A DNA stretch of 64,000 nt. Origin: Bartonella massiliensis (GTDB lineage: Bacteria > Pseudomonadota > Alphaproteobacteria > Rhizobiales > Rhizobiaceae). The notes below the pieces were generated by a model. It was not told where the DNA came from, did not search any database, and saw only the letters and a list, made by a program, of their open reading frames with translations. How positions within the stretch are numbered: the first letter of the stretch is position 1; each line of letters begins with the position of its first letter. The DNA is taken from assembly GCF_902150025.1 (NCBI RefSeq), contig NZ_CABFVS010000039.1:1-64000 (forward strand), read 5' to 3'. Position numbers and translations under genes: made by a program. Shown here in pieces: positions 29,820-40,208 of this stretch.

Positions 29820-32222
29820 TTAGAACTTCGTAGAAATACCAAAGTTCAATTGCTGCAAACGGTCTCCCTCCTGCTTTGTTATTGGCCAAGCATAATCAAA
29901 ACGCAAAGGACCAAACGGAGATTCCCACATCAAACTCACACCAGCAGATGAGCGCCAAGCACTTTTGGTATTGGTAACAGGCGGTTCCCCACTAAAAACG
30001 GCTTTATAATTATTGCCATAAAGCGTAGCAACATCCGCAAACAAAGCACCGCGTAATCCAAACCCTTCAGGCACAACAGGAATAGGAAACTGTACTTCAG
30101 CAGTCGCATTCATATATGTCGTTCCCCCTAAGAAATAAACTTCACCTTGACTGGAAATCTGACGTGGACCTATTCCATTGTATTTGAACCCTCGGATCAT
30201 ATCAGTATTGGCTTTAAACATATCGAAAATACGCATACCTTCTTTGCCTTTGCCCATTCCATGGATATAACCACCCCCAAAGGAAAGCAGACCAACAATA
30301 TCTCTTTGATCAGAAAGAGTCTTGTACATCATCGCCTTACCCGTGGTCTTCAAGAACTTTGCATTCCCGCCAAGTCCTGCATATTCCTGAAGAAGATGCA
30401 CGTACCATCCATCATGGGGATTTCTCATATCGTCAATCGTATTATAGGTCAGACCATAACTAATTGATGAACGTTTCCAAGGGCTGTTCTTTGCCGCTTG
30501 AACAATCGCACCAGAATATTTCCCATATAATTTTATTATATCACTCTCTTTGTCGAAATCATATTCGCCGCCAAAATCATATTCTTCCTGGACATACGAA
30601 TAAGCGACATTCGCAGATAATTGATTATTAATAGGTAACGAAAACCGTAATGATCCCCCTGTCTGTCGTACATCATAAGCTTTATCAGCACGATAAGTAC
30701 TCCGAAAAACATCGACACCCGCCGATAAACGGTACCCTAAGAAATAAGGATCAACAAATGATAAATTATAATTACGAGATTTTTCTTGCCCCGCTCCTAA
30801 CCCTAAACGAACATACTGGCCGCGTCCTCCAAGATTACGCTCAGTAACTGAAACTTCAAGTGACATACCAGGACTTGTTCCCCCCGTGGTATATCCTCCA
30901 GAAAGAGAGAGATCTCCTGTTGAAGATTCAACCACATCTATCACCAAAACAACCTGATCAGGCTTATCGGTAGGAACCATTGAAATATTAACAGCTTTGA
31001 AGAAACCTAAACTTTCTAGACGACGTTTTGCCCGCTGTAATAAAGTTTGGTTGTAGGCATCTCCTTCGTTTAAATCAAGCTCACGGCGAATAACGTAATC
31101 ACGGGTTTTCTCATTGCCACGGATATCAATACGCTGAATATAAGCACGTGTACCTTGTTCAATATTATATAAAATTGAAATTGTATGATTTGCTAAATTA
31201 CGGTTTCCCCGCGGTTCAACTTTAGCAAAAGCATATCCAGAATCAGCAACCTTATTATTAATAATTGCGACAGACTGTTCAATATCCTCTGCACTATAAA
31301 CATTACCTGGCTGCGTTTTAAGCTTGCTTTTCACGGATTGAATGTCAATTCCATCAACATCACTTTCAACCTGAATATCACTAATTTTATAGCGCGGACC
31401 TTCATCAAGAAGGAAAGAAATTTTATATGTATTGCTTGCAGCATCAAAAGTCGCTTTAGAAGAAACAACACGAAAATCTGCATAACCACGATTATAATAA
31501 AAGCGACGTAAAGCTTCTTCATCAGCAGCAAGACGCTCTTCGCTATAAACATCGCCTCCCAACAACTTCGAAAAAATTCCTGAAGATTTTGTTGAAATCA
31601 CATCACGCAAACGACGGCTTGCAAAGACACTATTTCCCCTAAAAGTGATATCACCAATCTTTGTTTTTTGTCCTTCAACGACATTAAATACCACATTAAC
31701 ACGCCCTTTTCCAAGGTTAATCGTTTGAACATGAACCGTGACATGATTACGACCAAGGGTTTTATAAGCTTCACGAATTGTATTTATATCAGCAGAAAGC
31801 TTAGCAGAGTTAAAAGGCTCATTCGGTTTTAAAGAAATAAACCGTTTAAGATCTGGGTCTTTAAAAGATTTATTTCCTTGAAATAACACTTGATTGACAA
31901 CCTCATATTCTTTTACGAATACAACCAATTTATTCCCTACTTGATTTATTTTAACATCATAAAATAAACCTAATGCAAAAAGATTCTTCACAGCCTGATC
32001 AACATCACCACTGGCAATCCCTTGTCCAACCTTAATCCCCATATTATCCCGAATCGCCTGAGAACTTACAAATTTATTCCCACGAACCTCAATAGAACGA
32101 ACTACAGACGCTTGTATTTCTCCAACCGCAGCAATTGACATAAAGACCGCTGCTGGGGCAATCATCCCCATCTTTAACACCAACACAGATGCTGCATTTA
32201 AAAACTTTGAATTCGTAGTCAT
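29820..32222 (-). CDS. bamA: outer membrane protein assembly factor BamA
   Basis: 800 residues. After an N-terminal export signal (cleavage near IQA-SVV) come five POTRA domains, beginning SIEVRGNKFVSSQAIRD and with later ones such as IDIRGNEKTRDYVIRRELDL, then the Omp85 barrel from about residue 430. MIRGFKYNGIGPR carries the conserved VRGF-type loop motif, and the chain ends with a phenylalanine (FGISTKF), as outer-membrane barrels do. It inserts beta-barrel proteins into the outer membrane. Position between rseP and lpxD is canonical. Confidence 0.95.
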   Translation of the reverse strand: MTTNSKFLNAASVLVLKMGMIAPAAVFMSIAAVGEIQASVVRSIEVRGNKFVSSQAIRDNMGIKVGQGIASGDVDQAVKNLFALGLFYDVKINQVGNKLVVFVKEYEVVNQVLFQGNKSFKDPDLKRFISLKPNEPFNSAKLSADINTIREAYKTLGRNHVTVHVQTINLGKGRVNVVFNVVEGQKTKIGDITFRGNSVFASRRLRDVISTKSSGIFSKLLGGDVYSEERLAADEEALRRFYYNRGYADFRVVSSKATFDAASNTYKISFLLDEGPRYKISDIQVESDVDGIDIQSVKSKLKTQPGNVYSAEDIEQSVAIINNKVADSGYAFAKVEPRGNRNLANHTISILYNIEQGTRAYIQRIDIRGNEKTRDYVIRRELDLNEGDAYNQTLLQRAKRRLESLGFFKAVNISMVPTDKPDQVVLVIDVVESSTGDLSLSGGYTTGGTSPGMSLEVSVTERNLGGRGQYVRLGLGAGQEKSRNYNLSFVDPYFLGYRLSAGVDVFRSTYRADKAYDVRQTGGSLRFSLPINNQLSANVAYSYVQEEYDFGGEYDFDKESDIIKLYGKYSGAIVQAAKNSPWKRSSISYGLTYNTIDDMRNPHDGWYVHLLQEYAGLGGNAKFLKTTGKAMMYKTLSDQRDIVGLLSFGGGYIHGMGKGKEGMRIFDMFKANTDMIRGFKYNGIGPRQISSQGEVYFLGGTTYMNATAEVQFPIPVVPEGFGLRGALFADVATLYGNNYKAVFSGEPPVTNTKSAWRSSAGVSLMWESPFGPLRFDYAWPITKQEGDRLQQLNFGISTKF

Positions 32223-32431
32223 TGGCTTTTTTTACCTTACTCTTGTTCCTTAGACATGATGCCTTAAAAAGCTTATGCTATTGCTATAACAACCTTTTTA
32301 CTGCGAGACTTTTTATCCCTTAATTACTCATTATAATATACAACGCCACAACATTTTGCAGACATGGTAAACAACCTTCAATTTATTTTTGCTATTATTA
32401 CCCAATTTATAAAGTCTTTTCCATAATTTAA

Positions 32432-33580
32432 TTAGCTAAACCAACAAAAATAATCATTAAAAAAGACAAAAATTATAAAAAGGAAAAGAAGAGAAAAGCC
32501 TAAACGAACAGCCATTCCCTGAATTTTAGCAGATATCTTCCTCCTCGTGATGACCTCAATGACATGAAATAAAAGATGCCCACCATCAAGCGGTAGAATC
32601 GGAAAAAGGTTAATAAGCCCAACACTGATCGAAAGAAGAGCCGCCAAATTTAACAAAGAGATAAAACCTGTCTCGCTTACTTTCCAAGCAATTTTAACGG
32701 TTTTAGAAGGCCCACTTAGTTGACAACGATCTTCTTTCCCCCCGATTAAACGACTCATAAAAAGAACGGTTTGAGTAGCAATAAACACGGTACGGTTTGA
32801 TGCTTCTTTTACAGCTTTTACAAAATCATAGCGAATATGCTTTATATAAGCTGGATCTAAACGTGCAGGATTACTTAAATCAACAGGTCCCCCCACACCG
32901 ATCATAGCACTTTGTGTTTGATTACCAAACCCATCATCTCGCTCAACGACTTTCGGGGTAATGACCGTTGTAAATTCTCGCCCCATGCGTTCTATTTTAA
33001 ATTCTATCGGTTTTTTTCCATGCAAAGCGACATAATTCATCAAATCTGTAAAACTTTCAACCCGTTGACCATCCATTTCAATAAAACGGTCCCCTAACTC
33101 CAAACCGGACTGAACAGCAGGGCTATCTTTTACTAAAGAACCAACAACCGGTTCAATGATAACACGACCATAAATAAGAAAAAAAAATGTTAGAATAACA
33201 ACAGTCAAAAGAGCATTAAAGAAAGGACCAGCAAAAACAGTTGCTGCTTTTTTCCAAGCATGTGCACGCGCAAATGAACCCTCAACAATCGGAGATGATT
33301 GGGAGGATACGGCATCGATTTTTTCCTCTTCGCCAACAAACTTTACATAACCACCTAAGGGAATAAGCGCTAAGCGCCACTTCGTGCCATGTTTATCTGT
33401 GTAACTGGCGACTTGTGGCCCAAATCCAAGTGAAAAAACCAAAGCCTTAATACCACACCACCGCCCAATAAGATAATGACCAAGTTCGTGCACAAAAATA
33501 ATAATCATAACGATGAAAAGAATACTCAAACTTCTTAAAAGAAAGTCACCCATAGTGACGATATGATTTAAAAATCCCAA
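32432..33580 (-). CDS. rseP: RIP metalloprotease RseP (site-2 protease)
   Basis: 382 residues, inner-membrane zinc protease. The HExxH motif is in IIFVHELGHYLIGRW near residue 30, a PDZ domain spans about 130-215 (SPAVQSGLELGDRFIEMDGQ), and INLFPILPLDGGHLLF supplies the third zinc ligand. It cleaves anti-sigma factors and remnant signal peptides within the membrane. It follows cdsA by 15 bases. No dxr lies between cdsA and rseP as it does in some relatives. Confidence 0.93.
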   Translation of the reverse strand: MGFLNHIVTMGDFLLRSLSILFIVMIIIFVHELGHYLIGRWCGIKALVFSLGFGPQVASYTDKHGTKWRLALIPLGGYVKFVGEEEKIDAVSSQSSPIVEGSFARAHAWKKAATVFAGPFFNALLTVVILTFFFLIYGRVIIEPVVGSLVKDSPAVQSGLELGDRFIEMDGQRVESFTDLMNYVALHGKKPIEFKIERMGREFTTVITPKVVERDDGFGNQTQSAMIGVGGPVDLSNPARLDPAYIKHIRYDFVKAVKEASNRTVFIATQTVLFMSRLIGGKEDRCQLSGPSKTVKIAWKVSETGFISLLNLAALLSISVGLINLFPILPLDGGHLLFHVIEVITRRKISAKIQGMAVRLGFSLLFLFIIFVFFNDYFCWFS

Positions 33581-33595
33581 AATATATTCTCCCCA

Positions 33596-34411
33596 TTAAG
33601 CCATGCTAAAAAGATTAAAAGGTGTGTCCATATCAGACATAAAAGAACCAATTAAATAAAGAAGAAAAGTCGCTCCTACCAGCCCATCCATACGATCCAT
33701 AAATCCACCGTGTCCAGGCAATAACGAACTTGAATCTTTAACAGAAAACCGTCTTTTAAGCCATGATTGTCCTAAATCACTTAATTGTGAAACAATTGAC
33801 AAAACGAGTGTAAGGAGTGGCACAAAAAAACTTGCTAAATTTATATCAAAAAATCCAAAAGCAACCCATATACCACCCAAAGCACCGAAAAATGTACCTC
33901 CAAGTGCTCCTGACCATGTTTTATTAGGAGAAAATTGTGGTGCTAATTTAGCCCCCCCCAATGCACGGCCGATAAAATATCCACCAATATCTGTTCCCCA
34001 CACTATCGTAAATAAGAAAATAACAACTTGGAACCCCAACATCTCATGATCTCGTAAAAAGCATAAAGCTGCAACAGGAAGAGATGCATATAAAAAACCA
34101 CAAAAAACCCAACCACTCTTTTTTATAGAGAGAATAGCCAAAACCACGGCCAAAGAAATTAAACCACAAAAAACCAATGAAGCAGATAATCTCGACACTA
34201 AAAAAAAGCCAAAGAGAAAATAAAAAATACTTGCTAGTATTTTTTGTAAAGCACACCACTTCTCTTGAGTAATACGCATCCACTCATAAAGAATAAAACC
34301 ACCAATACACCATGCAAATACAAAAAAGGTGATTCCTCCCAACCACGTTAGATACAAAGCAATAACACCAAACACAAAAGCTGTCAGAGTACGATAGACC
34401 AAATTAGACAA
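33596..34411 (-). CDS. cdsA: phosphatidate cytidylyltransferase
   Basis: About 271 residues when started from TTG 34411 (LSNLVYRTLTAF), which matches family length; the frame is open further to GTG 34495. Neither has a clear Shine-Dalgarno. It has about seven membrane segments. The CDP-diglyceride synthase signature is in SQLSDLGQSWLKRRFSVKDS with LLPGHGGFMDRMDGL. It makes CDP-diacylglycerol for phospholipid synthesis. Immediately upstream, where uppS should be, there is only a relic. Confidence 0.9.
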   Translation of the reverse strand: MSNLVYRTLTAFVFGVIALYLTWLGGITFFVFAWCIGGFILYEWMRITQEKWCALQKILASIFYFLFGFFLVSRLSASLVFCGLISLAVVLAILSIKKSGWVFCGFLYASLPVAALCFLRDHEMLGFQVVIFLFTIVWGTDIGGYFIGRALGGAKLAPQFSPNKTWSGALGGTFFGALGGIWVAFGFFDINLASFFVPLLTLVLSIVSQLSDLGQSWLKRRFSVKDSSSLLPGHGGFMDRMDGLVGATFLLYLIGSFMSDMDTPFNLFSMA

Positions 34412-34522
34412 AACAACATCCAAACAATAAAAGTAAAAAATACAAACTCTAAAATTGATGCAATAAAAATCCCCTACACAGTATCTTTCTTGCACACTTG
34501 TACAAATTTCTCTTATAATTTA

Positions 34523-35109
34523 TCATAAATGATCTCGCCTACCAAGATAGCGCTTACAAGACAAATAATCAATGAGAGTAGATCAAAATCTTCCTTATTA
34601 AGGTTAATCCTAAAATAAGTTTTCAAATATTTTTTCAAACATAAAATGAAAAAGCAGCTATCTACGCCCTACATAAACTAATTCACATAGGTTTCTTAAT
34701 AGCATTACGATTATTTAAAGCTGAAATTTCATTGCTTTTAAAAACTTTTCTATCAACGCTTCGCCACAAAAAAAATAAGCCCCCCCCCCATAACATCCGC
34801 TTAATCCATCCTATGCGCATGATTTTATCGTTGAATGTAAGAACAATGCATTATTTTTTGCATTATATTTTTTCCAAATTCCATTTTGGAATATTGAAGT
34901 AGTCTTTAAATAATGTTTTTACGCAGTTTAACAAAGGCATACTAAACAAAAATCTCACCACACTGTTAAGAGTATTCTCCAGCAAAGGATATGATTCACT
35001 TCACAGGTTAAAGAATAAAAGCAGAAGCCTTTGCTAAATGCAATCTTTCTTCTATAAAGATGACAAAATGCCCCCTGTATCACACCACACTTGCTATCAT
35101 AATGCGCAT
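34523..35109 (-). pseudogene. uppS: undecaprenyl diphosphate synthase relic
   Basis: The 686-base gap between frr and cdsA, exactly where uppS belongs in Alphaproteobacteria, contains three diagnostic fragments in three different frames. From about 35070, GHFVIFIEERLHLAKASAF aligns position by position with the family start HxAIIMDGNGRWAKxRGx, with the catalytic Asp region DGNGRW changed to EERLHL. From about 34976, NTLNSVVR... and KTLFKDYFNIPKWNLEKI match the LTLFAFSxENWxRPxxEVxxLM block. From about 34590, DYLSCKRYLGRRDHL-stop matches the C-terminal RxRRxGGR end. Stops and frameshifts separate them. The start used here is approximate. The gene is dead, so an essential activity must be encoded elsewhere. 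Confidence 0.8.
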
Positions 35110-35181
35110 ACCCCCTGTTCTTATCTATAAAGATAACTTACACTCTGGGCGTATAATATCTTTTTTTAATGCAAAACGGTC

Positions 35182-35742
35182 CTAAACGTGCATAATTTCA
35201 GATTCTTTCACGGCTAAAATTTTATCGATATCAGCAATCGTTTCATCTGTGAGTTTTTGAACTTTTTCAGATAAATTATGGGCTTCATCTTGTCCAATTT
35301 CACCATCTTTTTCTAACTTTTTCAAATTATCCATACCATCGCGACGAACATGACGTGTAGCAACACGCGCTTGCTCTGCATATTGATGCGCAATTTTTAC
35401 AAGCTCTTTACGACGCTCTTCATTCAATTCAGGCAAAGGAATACGTAAATTTGTACCATCGGTTATGGGATTCAAACCAAGACCAGAATCACGGATAGCA
35501 CGTTCCACAGCTCCTACCATTGTTTTATCCCATACAGAAACGGAAAGCATCCGTGGTTCGGGAACAGAGATATTTGCAACCTGATTGATGTGCACAACAG
35601 AACCATAAGATTCAACAGTCAATGGTTCTAATAAACTGGCCGATGCTCGTCCCGTCCGCAAACCACCCAATTCATGTTTAAAAGCTGTAATAGCACCATC
35701 CATGCGACGTTTCAGATCATCCATAATTGATGTAATATTCAT
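35182..35742 (-). CDS. frr: ribosome recycling factor
   Basis: 186 residues. It dissociates ribosomes after termination together with [23 protein letters not shown] then [32 protein letters not shown] and [20 protein letters not shown] are textbook RRF blocks. The start is ATG 35742, or the internal Met seven codons in. It follows pyrH by 38 bases. Confidence 0.96.
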   Translation of the reverse strand: MNITSIMDDLKRRMDGAITAFKHELGGLRTGRASASLLEPLTVESYGSVVHINQVANISVPEPRMLSVSVWDKTMVGAVERAIRDSGLGLNPITDGTNLRIPLPELNEERRKELVKIAHQYAEQARVATRHVRRDGMDNLKKLEKDGEIGQDEAHNLSEKVQKLTDETIADIDKILAVKESEIMHV

Positions 35743-35780
35743 ATTTATGCCTCCTTCAATTTATCTTTTGAAGATTACCT

Positions 35781-36500
35781 TTATTCTGATACTATTGTAA
35801 AGCGTCCAGTTCCATTCAAGACCTTAGCTAAACCGCCTTTTTCATGAATGGAATACACAATAATCGGCACATTATTCTCACGAGCTAAAGTAACCGCCGT
35901 TGAATCCATCACCGATAATCCCCATTGCAAAATTTCAACATGCGTTAATTGATCAAAACGCTTAGCCGTAGGATCTATTTTGGGATCTGCTGAATAAATA
36001 CCATCAACTTGTGTTCCTTTAAGAAGGACATCTGCACCAATTTCCGCTGCACGTAAAGTTGCAGCAGAATCAGTGGTAAAAAATGGATTTCCCGTACCAC
36101 CCGCAAAAATAACAACTTTTCCCTGATTCATATAAGCTATTGCTTTACGTTGTGAGAAACTTTCACAAATTTGTGGCATAGCAATCGCAGAAAGAACTAC
36201 GGTTTCAACCCCTAATTTTGTTAATGATGTTCGCAATGCTAAAGAGTTAATAGCGGTTGCAAGCATTCCCATATGATCACCTGTCACACGATCACCACCA
36301 TGTGAAGCAACAGCAACACCACGAAAAATATTTCCCCCACCGATAACAACCGCAACTTCTATCCCCATTGCCCGCACTTCTGCAATATCAGCGGCAATAC
36401 GGTCAACAACAGAAACATCAATGCCAAAACTCTGCCCCCCCATAAGAGCTTCACCAGAAGCCTTTAAAAGAATACGTTTATACGGAAGCGCTAATGCCAT
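35781..36500 (-). CDS. pyrH: UMP kinase
   Basis: 239 residues, hexameric bacterial UMP kinase of the amino-acid-kinase fold. It makes UDP for nucleotide and sugar synthesis. YKRILLKASGEALMG, VVIGGGNIFRG, DHMGMLATAINSLAL, FAGGTGNPFFTTDSAA and MDSTAVTLARENNVPI are characteristic. It lies between tsf and frr as usual. Confidence 0.96.
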   Translation of the reverse strand: MALALPYKRILLKASGEALMGGQSFGIDVSVVDRIAADIAEVRAMGIEVAVVIGGGNIFRGVAVASHGGDRVTGDHMGMLATAINSLALRTSLTKLGVETVVLSAIAMPQICESFSQRKAIAYMNQGKVVIFAGGTGNPFFTTDSAATLRAAEIGADVLLKGTQVDGIYSADPKIDPTAKRFDQLTHVEILQWGLSVMDSTAVTLARENNVPIIVYSIHEKGGLAKVLNGTGRFTIVSE

Positions 36501-36597
36501 TCATAATCTCCCCAAAAGCACATTATCTTTTTGCTTTTGACACCATGAAGGGCACCACTTCTTTCATGTGACGCCCTCTTAACAATTATATTGTTTC

Positions 36598-36640
36598 AAT
36601 CAGAGATCCTAAAACCAATAATGATTTTAAATCTCTGATT
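36598..36640 (-). other. long hairpin between tsf and pyrH
   Basis: Inverted repeat AATCAGAGAT / ATCTCTGATT (10 bp) enclosing a smaller TAAAA / TTTTA pair. It has no T run on either side, so it is more likely an RNA processing or stability element than a terminator. Confidence 0.4.
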
Positions 36641-36655
36641 AAGAGTTTGCAATAA

Positions 36656-37579
36656 CTAGCCTTTTGCAGCTGCCGCAACCTCTGCAGCAAAATCAGACTC
36701 CTCTTTTTCCACACCTTCACCCAGTGCAAAACGAATAAAGCCTGTAATCTTTGCTGGAGCATCAATTGATTTCTCAGCATCCTTTAAAGCAGCTTCAACG
36801 GTCATATCGGGATTCATAACAAAAGCTTGAGAAAGCAAAACAACCTCTTCAAAAAACTTACGCATACGCCCTTCTACCATTTTTTCAATGATATTTTCAG
36901 GTTTTCCAGACTGACGTGCTTGATCTGAAAAAATTGCTTTTTCACGTTCAACAGCACCAGCATCCACATCTTGTGCTGTAAGCGCTAATGGATTGGTTGC
37001 TGCAATATGCATGGCAACCTGCCGCCCAAAAGCAAGAGCAGCTTCTTTATTTCCCGTTGTTTCAATAGCAACCAAAACACCAAGTTTTCCAAGCCCTTCA
37101 GCCACACTGTTGTGTATATAAGTCGCCACAACACCATTCTCAACAGACAATTTAGCAGAACGACGAAACGTCATATTTTCGCCAATAGTACCAATTGCAT
37201 CTTTAATCGTAAGTTCTACAGTCTTCTCAGAACCTGGATAAAGAGAAATAGAAACAGATTCAACATCACCTGGCGTATCCAAGGCAGCAGTTGCTACATT
37301 GCGCACGATATCTTGAAACCCATCATTGCGTGCAACAAAATCTGTTTCAGAATTAATTTCAACCAAAACTGCATGTGAATCTTTTGATACGACTCCAATT
37401 AATCCCTCAGCCGCCGTACGACCAGCCTTTTTATCTGCTTTAGCTATTCCTTTTTTACGAAGCCAATCAACAGCAGCTTCTATATCACCATTGGTTTCTG
37501 CTAAAGCAGCTTTACAGTCCATCATACCGGCGCCTGATAATTCTCGAAGTTCTTTTACTTGTGCAGCAGTAACGCTCAT
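36656..37579 (-). CDS. tsf: elongation factor Ts
   Basis: 307 residues, normal for Alphaproteobacteria. It is the nucleotide exchange factor of EF-Tu. [20 protein letters not shown] and [20 protein letters not shown], the [10 protein letters not shown] motif (contact to EF-Tu) and [10 protein letters not shown] are visible. It is 102 bases downstream of rpsB, with a hairpin between. Confidence 0.97.
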   Translation of the reverse strand: MSVTAAQVKELRELSGAGMMDCKAALAETNGDIEAAVDWLRKKGIAKADKKAGRTAAEGLIGVVSKDSHAVLVEINSETDFVARNDGFQDIVRNVATAALDTPGDVESVSISLYPGSEKTVELTIKDAIGTIGENMTFRRSAKLSVENGVVATYIHNSVAEGLGKLGVLVAIETTGNKEAALAFGRQVAMHIAATNPLALTAQDVDAGAVEREKAIFSDQARQSGKPENIIEKMVEGRMRKFFEEVVLLSQAFVMNPDMTVEAALKDAEKSIDAPAKITGFIRFALGEGVEKEESDFAAEVAAAAKG

Positions 37580-37608
37580 ATTTGCCTCTTTATTCTGTAA
37601 CAGTGAAA

Positions 37609-37631
37609 GCGTGCAAATTTCCTCTGCACGC
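37609..37631 (-). other. hairpin between rpsB and tsf
   Basis: Perfect 7-bp stem GCGTGCA / TGCACGC with a nine-base loop, followed on the minus strand by only three T. Possible partial terminator or processing site that sets the rpsB to tsf ratio. Confidence 0.4.
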
Positions 37632-37681
37632 CTATAACTTTTTCTTTCGATAATAAAAATACCTTAATTAGGCGTTTTATA

Positions 37682-38461
37682 TTACTCAGAAACTGCTGAA
37701 ACCGCATTTTCTTCCAAAACAGGTTCCACAGGAGCTTCAACTTGAGCTCCTAAATCGACACCCATTGCACCTTGCTGGCGTGCAATACCATCAAGAGCCG
37801 CACGAGCAAAAAGATCGCAATAAAGCGAAATTGCACGTGACGCATCATCATTCCCTGGTATTGGATGTGTTACATCATCAGGATCGCAATTGGTATCAAT
37901 AATAGCAATCACCGGAATACCGAGACGCTTTGCCTCTTGGAGTGCAATATTTTCTTTATTTGTATCGATAACAAAGATAAGATCTGGAACAGAACCCATA
38001 TCTTTAATACCACCAAGCGCACGATTAAGTTTTTCACGGTCACGTTCAAGATTTAAACGTTCCTTTTTGGTAAAGCCTTGGGCTTCAGCTGCAAGAATTT
38101 CATCAAGCTTACGCAAACGATGAATCGAATTAGAAATTGTTTTCCAGTTCGTCAACATACCGCCAAGCCAACGTGCATTAACATAATATTGAGCCGAGCG
38201 ATTCGCCGCATCAGAAATAATGTGAGATGCTTGCCTTTTCGTTCCAACGAACAAAATACGACCACCCCGCGCAACAGTATCTGAAACAAGCTTCAGCGAT
38301 TGATGTAAAAGTGGAACGGTCTGAGCAAGATCAATAATATGAATATTATTACGCTGACCATAAATATAGGGGGCCATTTTAGGATTCCAGCGATGTGTCT
38401 GGTGACCAAAATGCACACCTGCTTCTAAAAGCTGGTGCATCGTAAAATCGGGTAGTGCCAT
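37682..38461 (-). CDS. rpsB: 30S ribosomal protein S2
   Basis: 259 residues. [20 protein letters not shown] at the start, [19 protein letters not shown] and [15 protein letters not shown] are typical S2. The start has GGAAAGGATAA upstream. The C-terminal tail is acidic and alanine/valine-rich as in relatives. It heads the tsf-pyrH-frr gene run. Confidence 0.97.
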   Translation of the reverse strand: MALPDFTMHQLLEAGVHFGHQTHRWNPKMAPYIYGQRNNIHIIDLAQTVPLLHQSLKLVSDTVARGGRILFVGTKRQASHIISDAANRSAQYYVNARWLGGMLTNWKTISNSIHRLRKLDEILAAEAQGFTKKERLNLERDREKLNRALGGIKDMGSVPDLIFVIDTNKENIALQEAKRLGIPVIAIIDTNCDPDDVTHPIPGNDDASRAISLYCDLFARAALDGIARQQGAMGVDLGAQVEAPVEPVLEENAVSAVSE

Positions 38462-38626
38462 AAATTATCCTTTCCGGTTTAACCTCCGCGGAAAAAGCAG
38501 GAAAACCTACTACCGGCGGATGCTTGCTAGACTCTCTTTAAAGATCATTTACAAACACCCAAACTCCGCGTGTGGAATAGCGCAAACATACTAATATTTG
38601 ATTCTTTTTCAAGTCATTTTCTTCAA
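38462..38626 (-). promoter_or_regulatory. rpsB leader
   Basis: 165-base leader upstream of rpsB, more GC-rich than the other gaps. It contains GC-rich blocks able to pair (CCGCCGG, CCGCGG, CCGG). S2 autoregulates its mRNA in other Proteobacteria, so a structured leader is plausible. I cannot define the fold by eye. Confidence 0.35.
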
Positions 38627-39463
38627 TCATTTAATATTTTCATTTTCACATTGATCAAGATTTTTTCCAAGCTCGAGGAATTCAAGACTATTCAATTTTG
38701 CACGCACTGAAAAAGTGCCATAATCGATATGAAGATCACGCATGACACCATTTTCATTTAAGAGAAAGCTGCTTTGATAAACCGGCAAACCATCTTTATT
38801 TTCTCCATCATCAAAATAAGAGATTATAATAGGCCAATATTCTTCTTCATTCAATTTTTTCATTTTTTCCGTTTCGCTATCAGATAAAAGCGCCGTCTTT
38901 TTCCCGATGACGATACTCTCCTTTATAACTTTATCGGCTTTATTAGTCCCATCAAATACAGTAACATTATAAAAGTGATTGCCTGCTTTTGCATGGCGAA
39001 TAATATTCTTGAGCTGCGTTATTGGAAATTCAGCCATTTCAAGCTTATACTCTTTTTCCTTTGGCTTTTTTAAGGTAACTGTAAGTCCATCTTCAGTACG
39101 TCTAGCTACCCCTTCAGCGCGGTGTGCAACCTCTTCTCCCTCTTGATCGGTAATATTAAAATGGAATGTACGGCTATCCCCCGTTTCATAACTCGTCGTC
39201 TGTTGATCTGTTAAACGTACTGGCATATCATCAATGTGAATACGGCTAATGAAACGAAAACGTGTGTTATAACCCTGGCATGGCGAACCTGTAAGCTCAT
39301 AAACCATTCGCCCTGACATCCCTGAAATTGCCATTTCATGAGAAACGTTATCAAGATGAAAATCATAAATTGCTCGATGAGGCACAATAAAAACAGGCTC
39401 TTCAGCTCTCGCAGTACATAAAAAAACACTATATAAAATTATTATAAATAATAATCTAATCAT
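38627..39463 (-). CDS. EipB-family periplasmic protein (DUF1849)
   Basis: About 278 residues from ATG 39463, which has AGTTAGGA upstream and opens a clean signal peptide (IRLLFIIILYSVFLCTARA). The frame is open 17 codons further. The mature part (VPHRAIYDFHLDNVSHEMAI, ISGMSGRMVYELTGSPC, FRFISRI) fits DUF1849, whose Brucella member EipB is a beta-spiral envelope-integrity protein. Cysteines lie at the conserved GSPCQGY position and near the C-terminus (DQCENE), compatible with the disulfide described for EipB. Function in this organism is inferred from family. Confidence 0.85.
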   Translation of the reverse strand: MIRLLFIIILYSVFLCTARAEEPVFIVPHRAIYDFHLDNVSHEMAISGMSGRMVYELTGSPCQGYNTRFRFISRIHIDDMPVRLTDQQTTSYETGDSRTFHFNITDQEGEEVAHRAEGVARRTEDGLTVTLKKPKEKEYKLEMAEFPITQLKNIIRHAKAGNHFYNVTVFDGTNKADKVIKESIVIGKKTALLSDSETEKMKKLNEEEYWPIIISYFDDGENKDGLPVYQSSFLLNENGVMRDLHIDYGTFSVRAKLNSLEFLELGKNLDQCENENIK

Positions 39464-39611
39464 TCCTAACTTCCAAACTTTATTCCCGTTGCGTAACATT
39501 ATACAATAAAGCAAAAAAGGCTCATTTCTCGATTAACCACACATTTCCTTCAATCAAAAAATAAGTTATGCAATGAATGAATGTATATAGAACAGCTATG
39601 GAGTTTAAACT

Positions 39612-40073
39612 ATGACCAATGTGATTGAAAAAAACTTAGAAAAGCTCGGTATCACTCTTCCTGAAGCAACGCAACCTCTTGCCAATTATATTACTACTTC
39701 ACAAAGTGGCAATCAAATCTTTATTTCTGGACAGCTTCCTCTTACGAATGGAAAACCTACAGCCATTGGTAAAGTTGGTGCAACTGTAAATACTCAGCAA
39801 GCTAAACAAGCAGCCGAAGCTTGTGCTCTCAATATTCTCGCTCAACTTAAAACAACTCTAGGGGACTTAAATAAAATAAAACGCGTAGTAAAAATTACTG
39901 TTTTTGTGGCTGTCGATTCTCATTTTACCGATATCCCTTTTGTTGCCAATGGCGCTTCTGATTTATTTGTTAATATTCTTGGTGAGATTGGAAAACACGC
40001 CCGTTCTGCTATCGGTGTTTCTTCTCTTCCTATGAATGTTCCTGTAGAAATTGAAGCCATCATAGAAATTTAA
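39612..40073 (+). CDS. RidA family protein
   Basis: 153 residues, YjgF/YER057c/UK114 family. These trimeric proteins deaminate reactive enamine/imine intermediates. The block GNQIFISGQLPLTNGKPTA near residue 38 and the end VPVEIEAIIEI are typical. The longer YjgF-like subgroup fits the length. The canonical arginine near residue 105 of RidA is not at the usual place that I can see, so deaminase activity is uncertain. It stands alone, divergent from eipB. Confidence 0.85.
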   Translation: MTNVIEKNLEKLGITLPEATQPLANYITTSQSGNQIFISGQLPLTNGKPTAIGKVGATVNTQQAKQAAEACALNILAQLKTTLGDLNKIKRVVKITVFVAVDSHFTDIPFVANGASDLFVNILGEIGKHARSAIGVSSLPMNVPVEIEAIIEI

Positions 40074-40208
40074 ATTTTTATTAAAGACATTGTTTTCCTT
40101 AAAATATAACTGACGTCAAAATGTTTTTTGTCTTACACTCTGACAAGACTTGCGTTTTTTGGTTTTAAAATTAAAATTCTAAACTTACAATAATAAGGAA
40201 ATATTTGT

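Noticed and set aside
34780-34789. Run of ten C as a phase-variation switch
   Set aside because: It lies inside the dead uppS relic with no intact frame on either side to switch.
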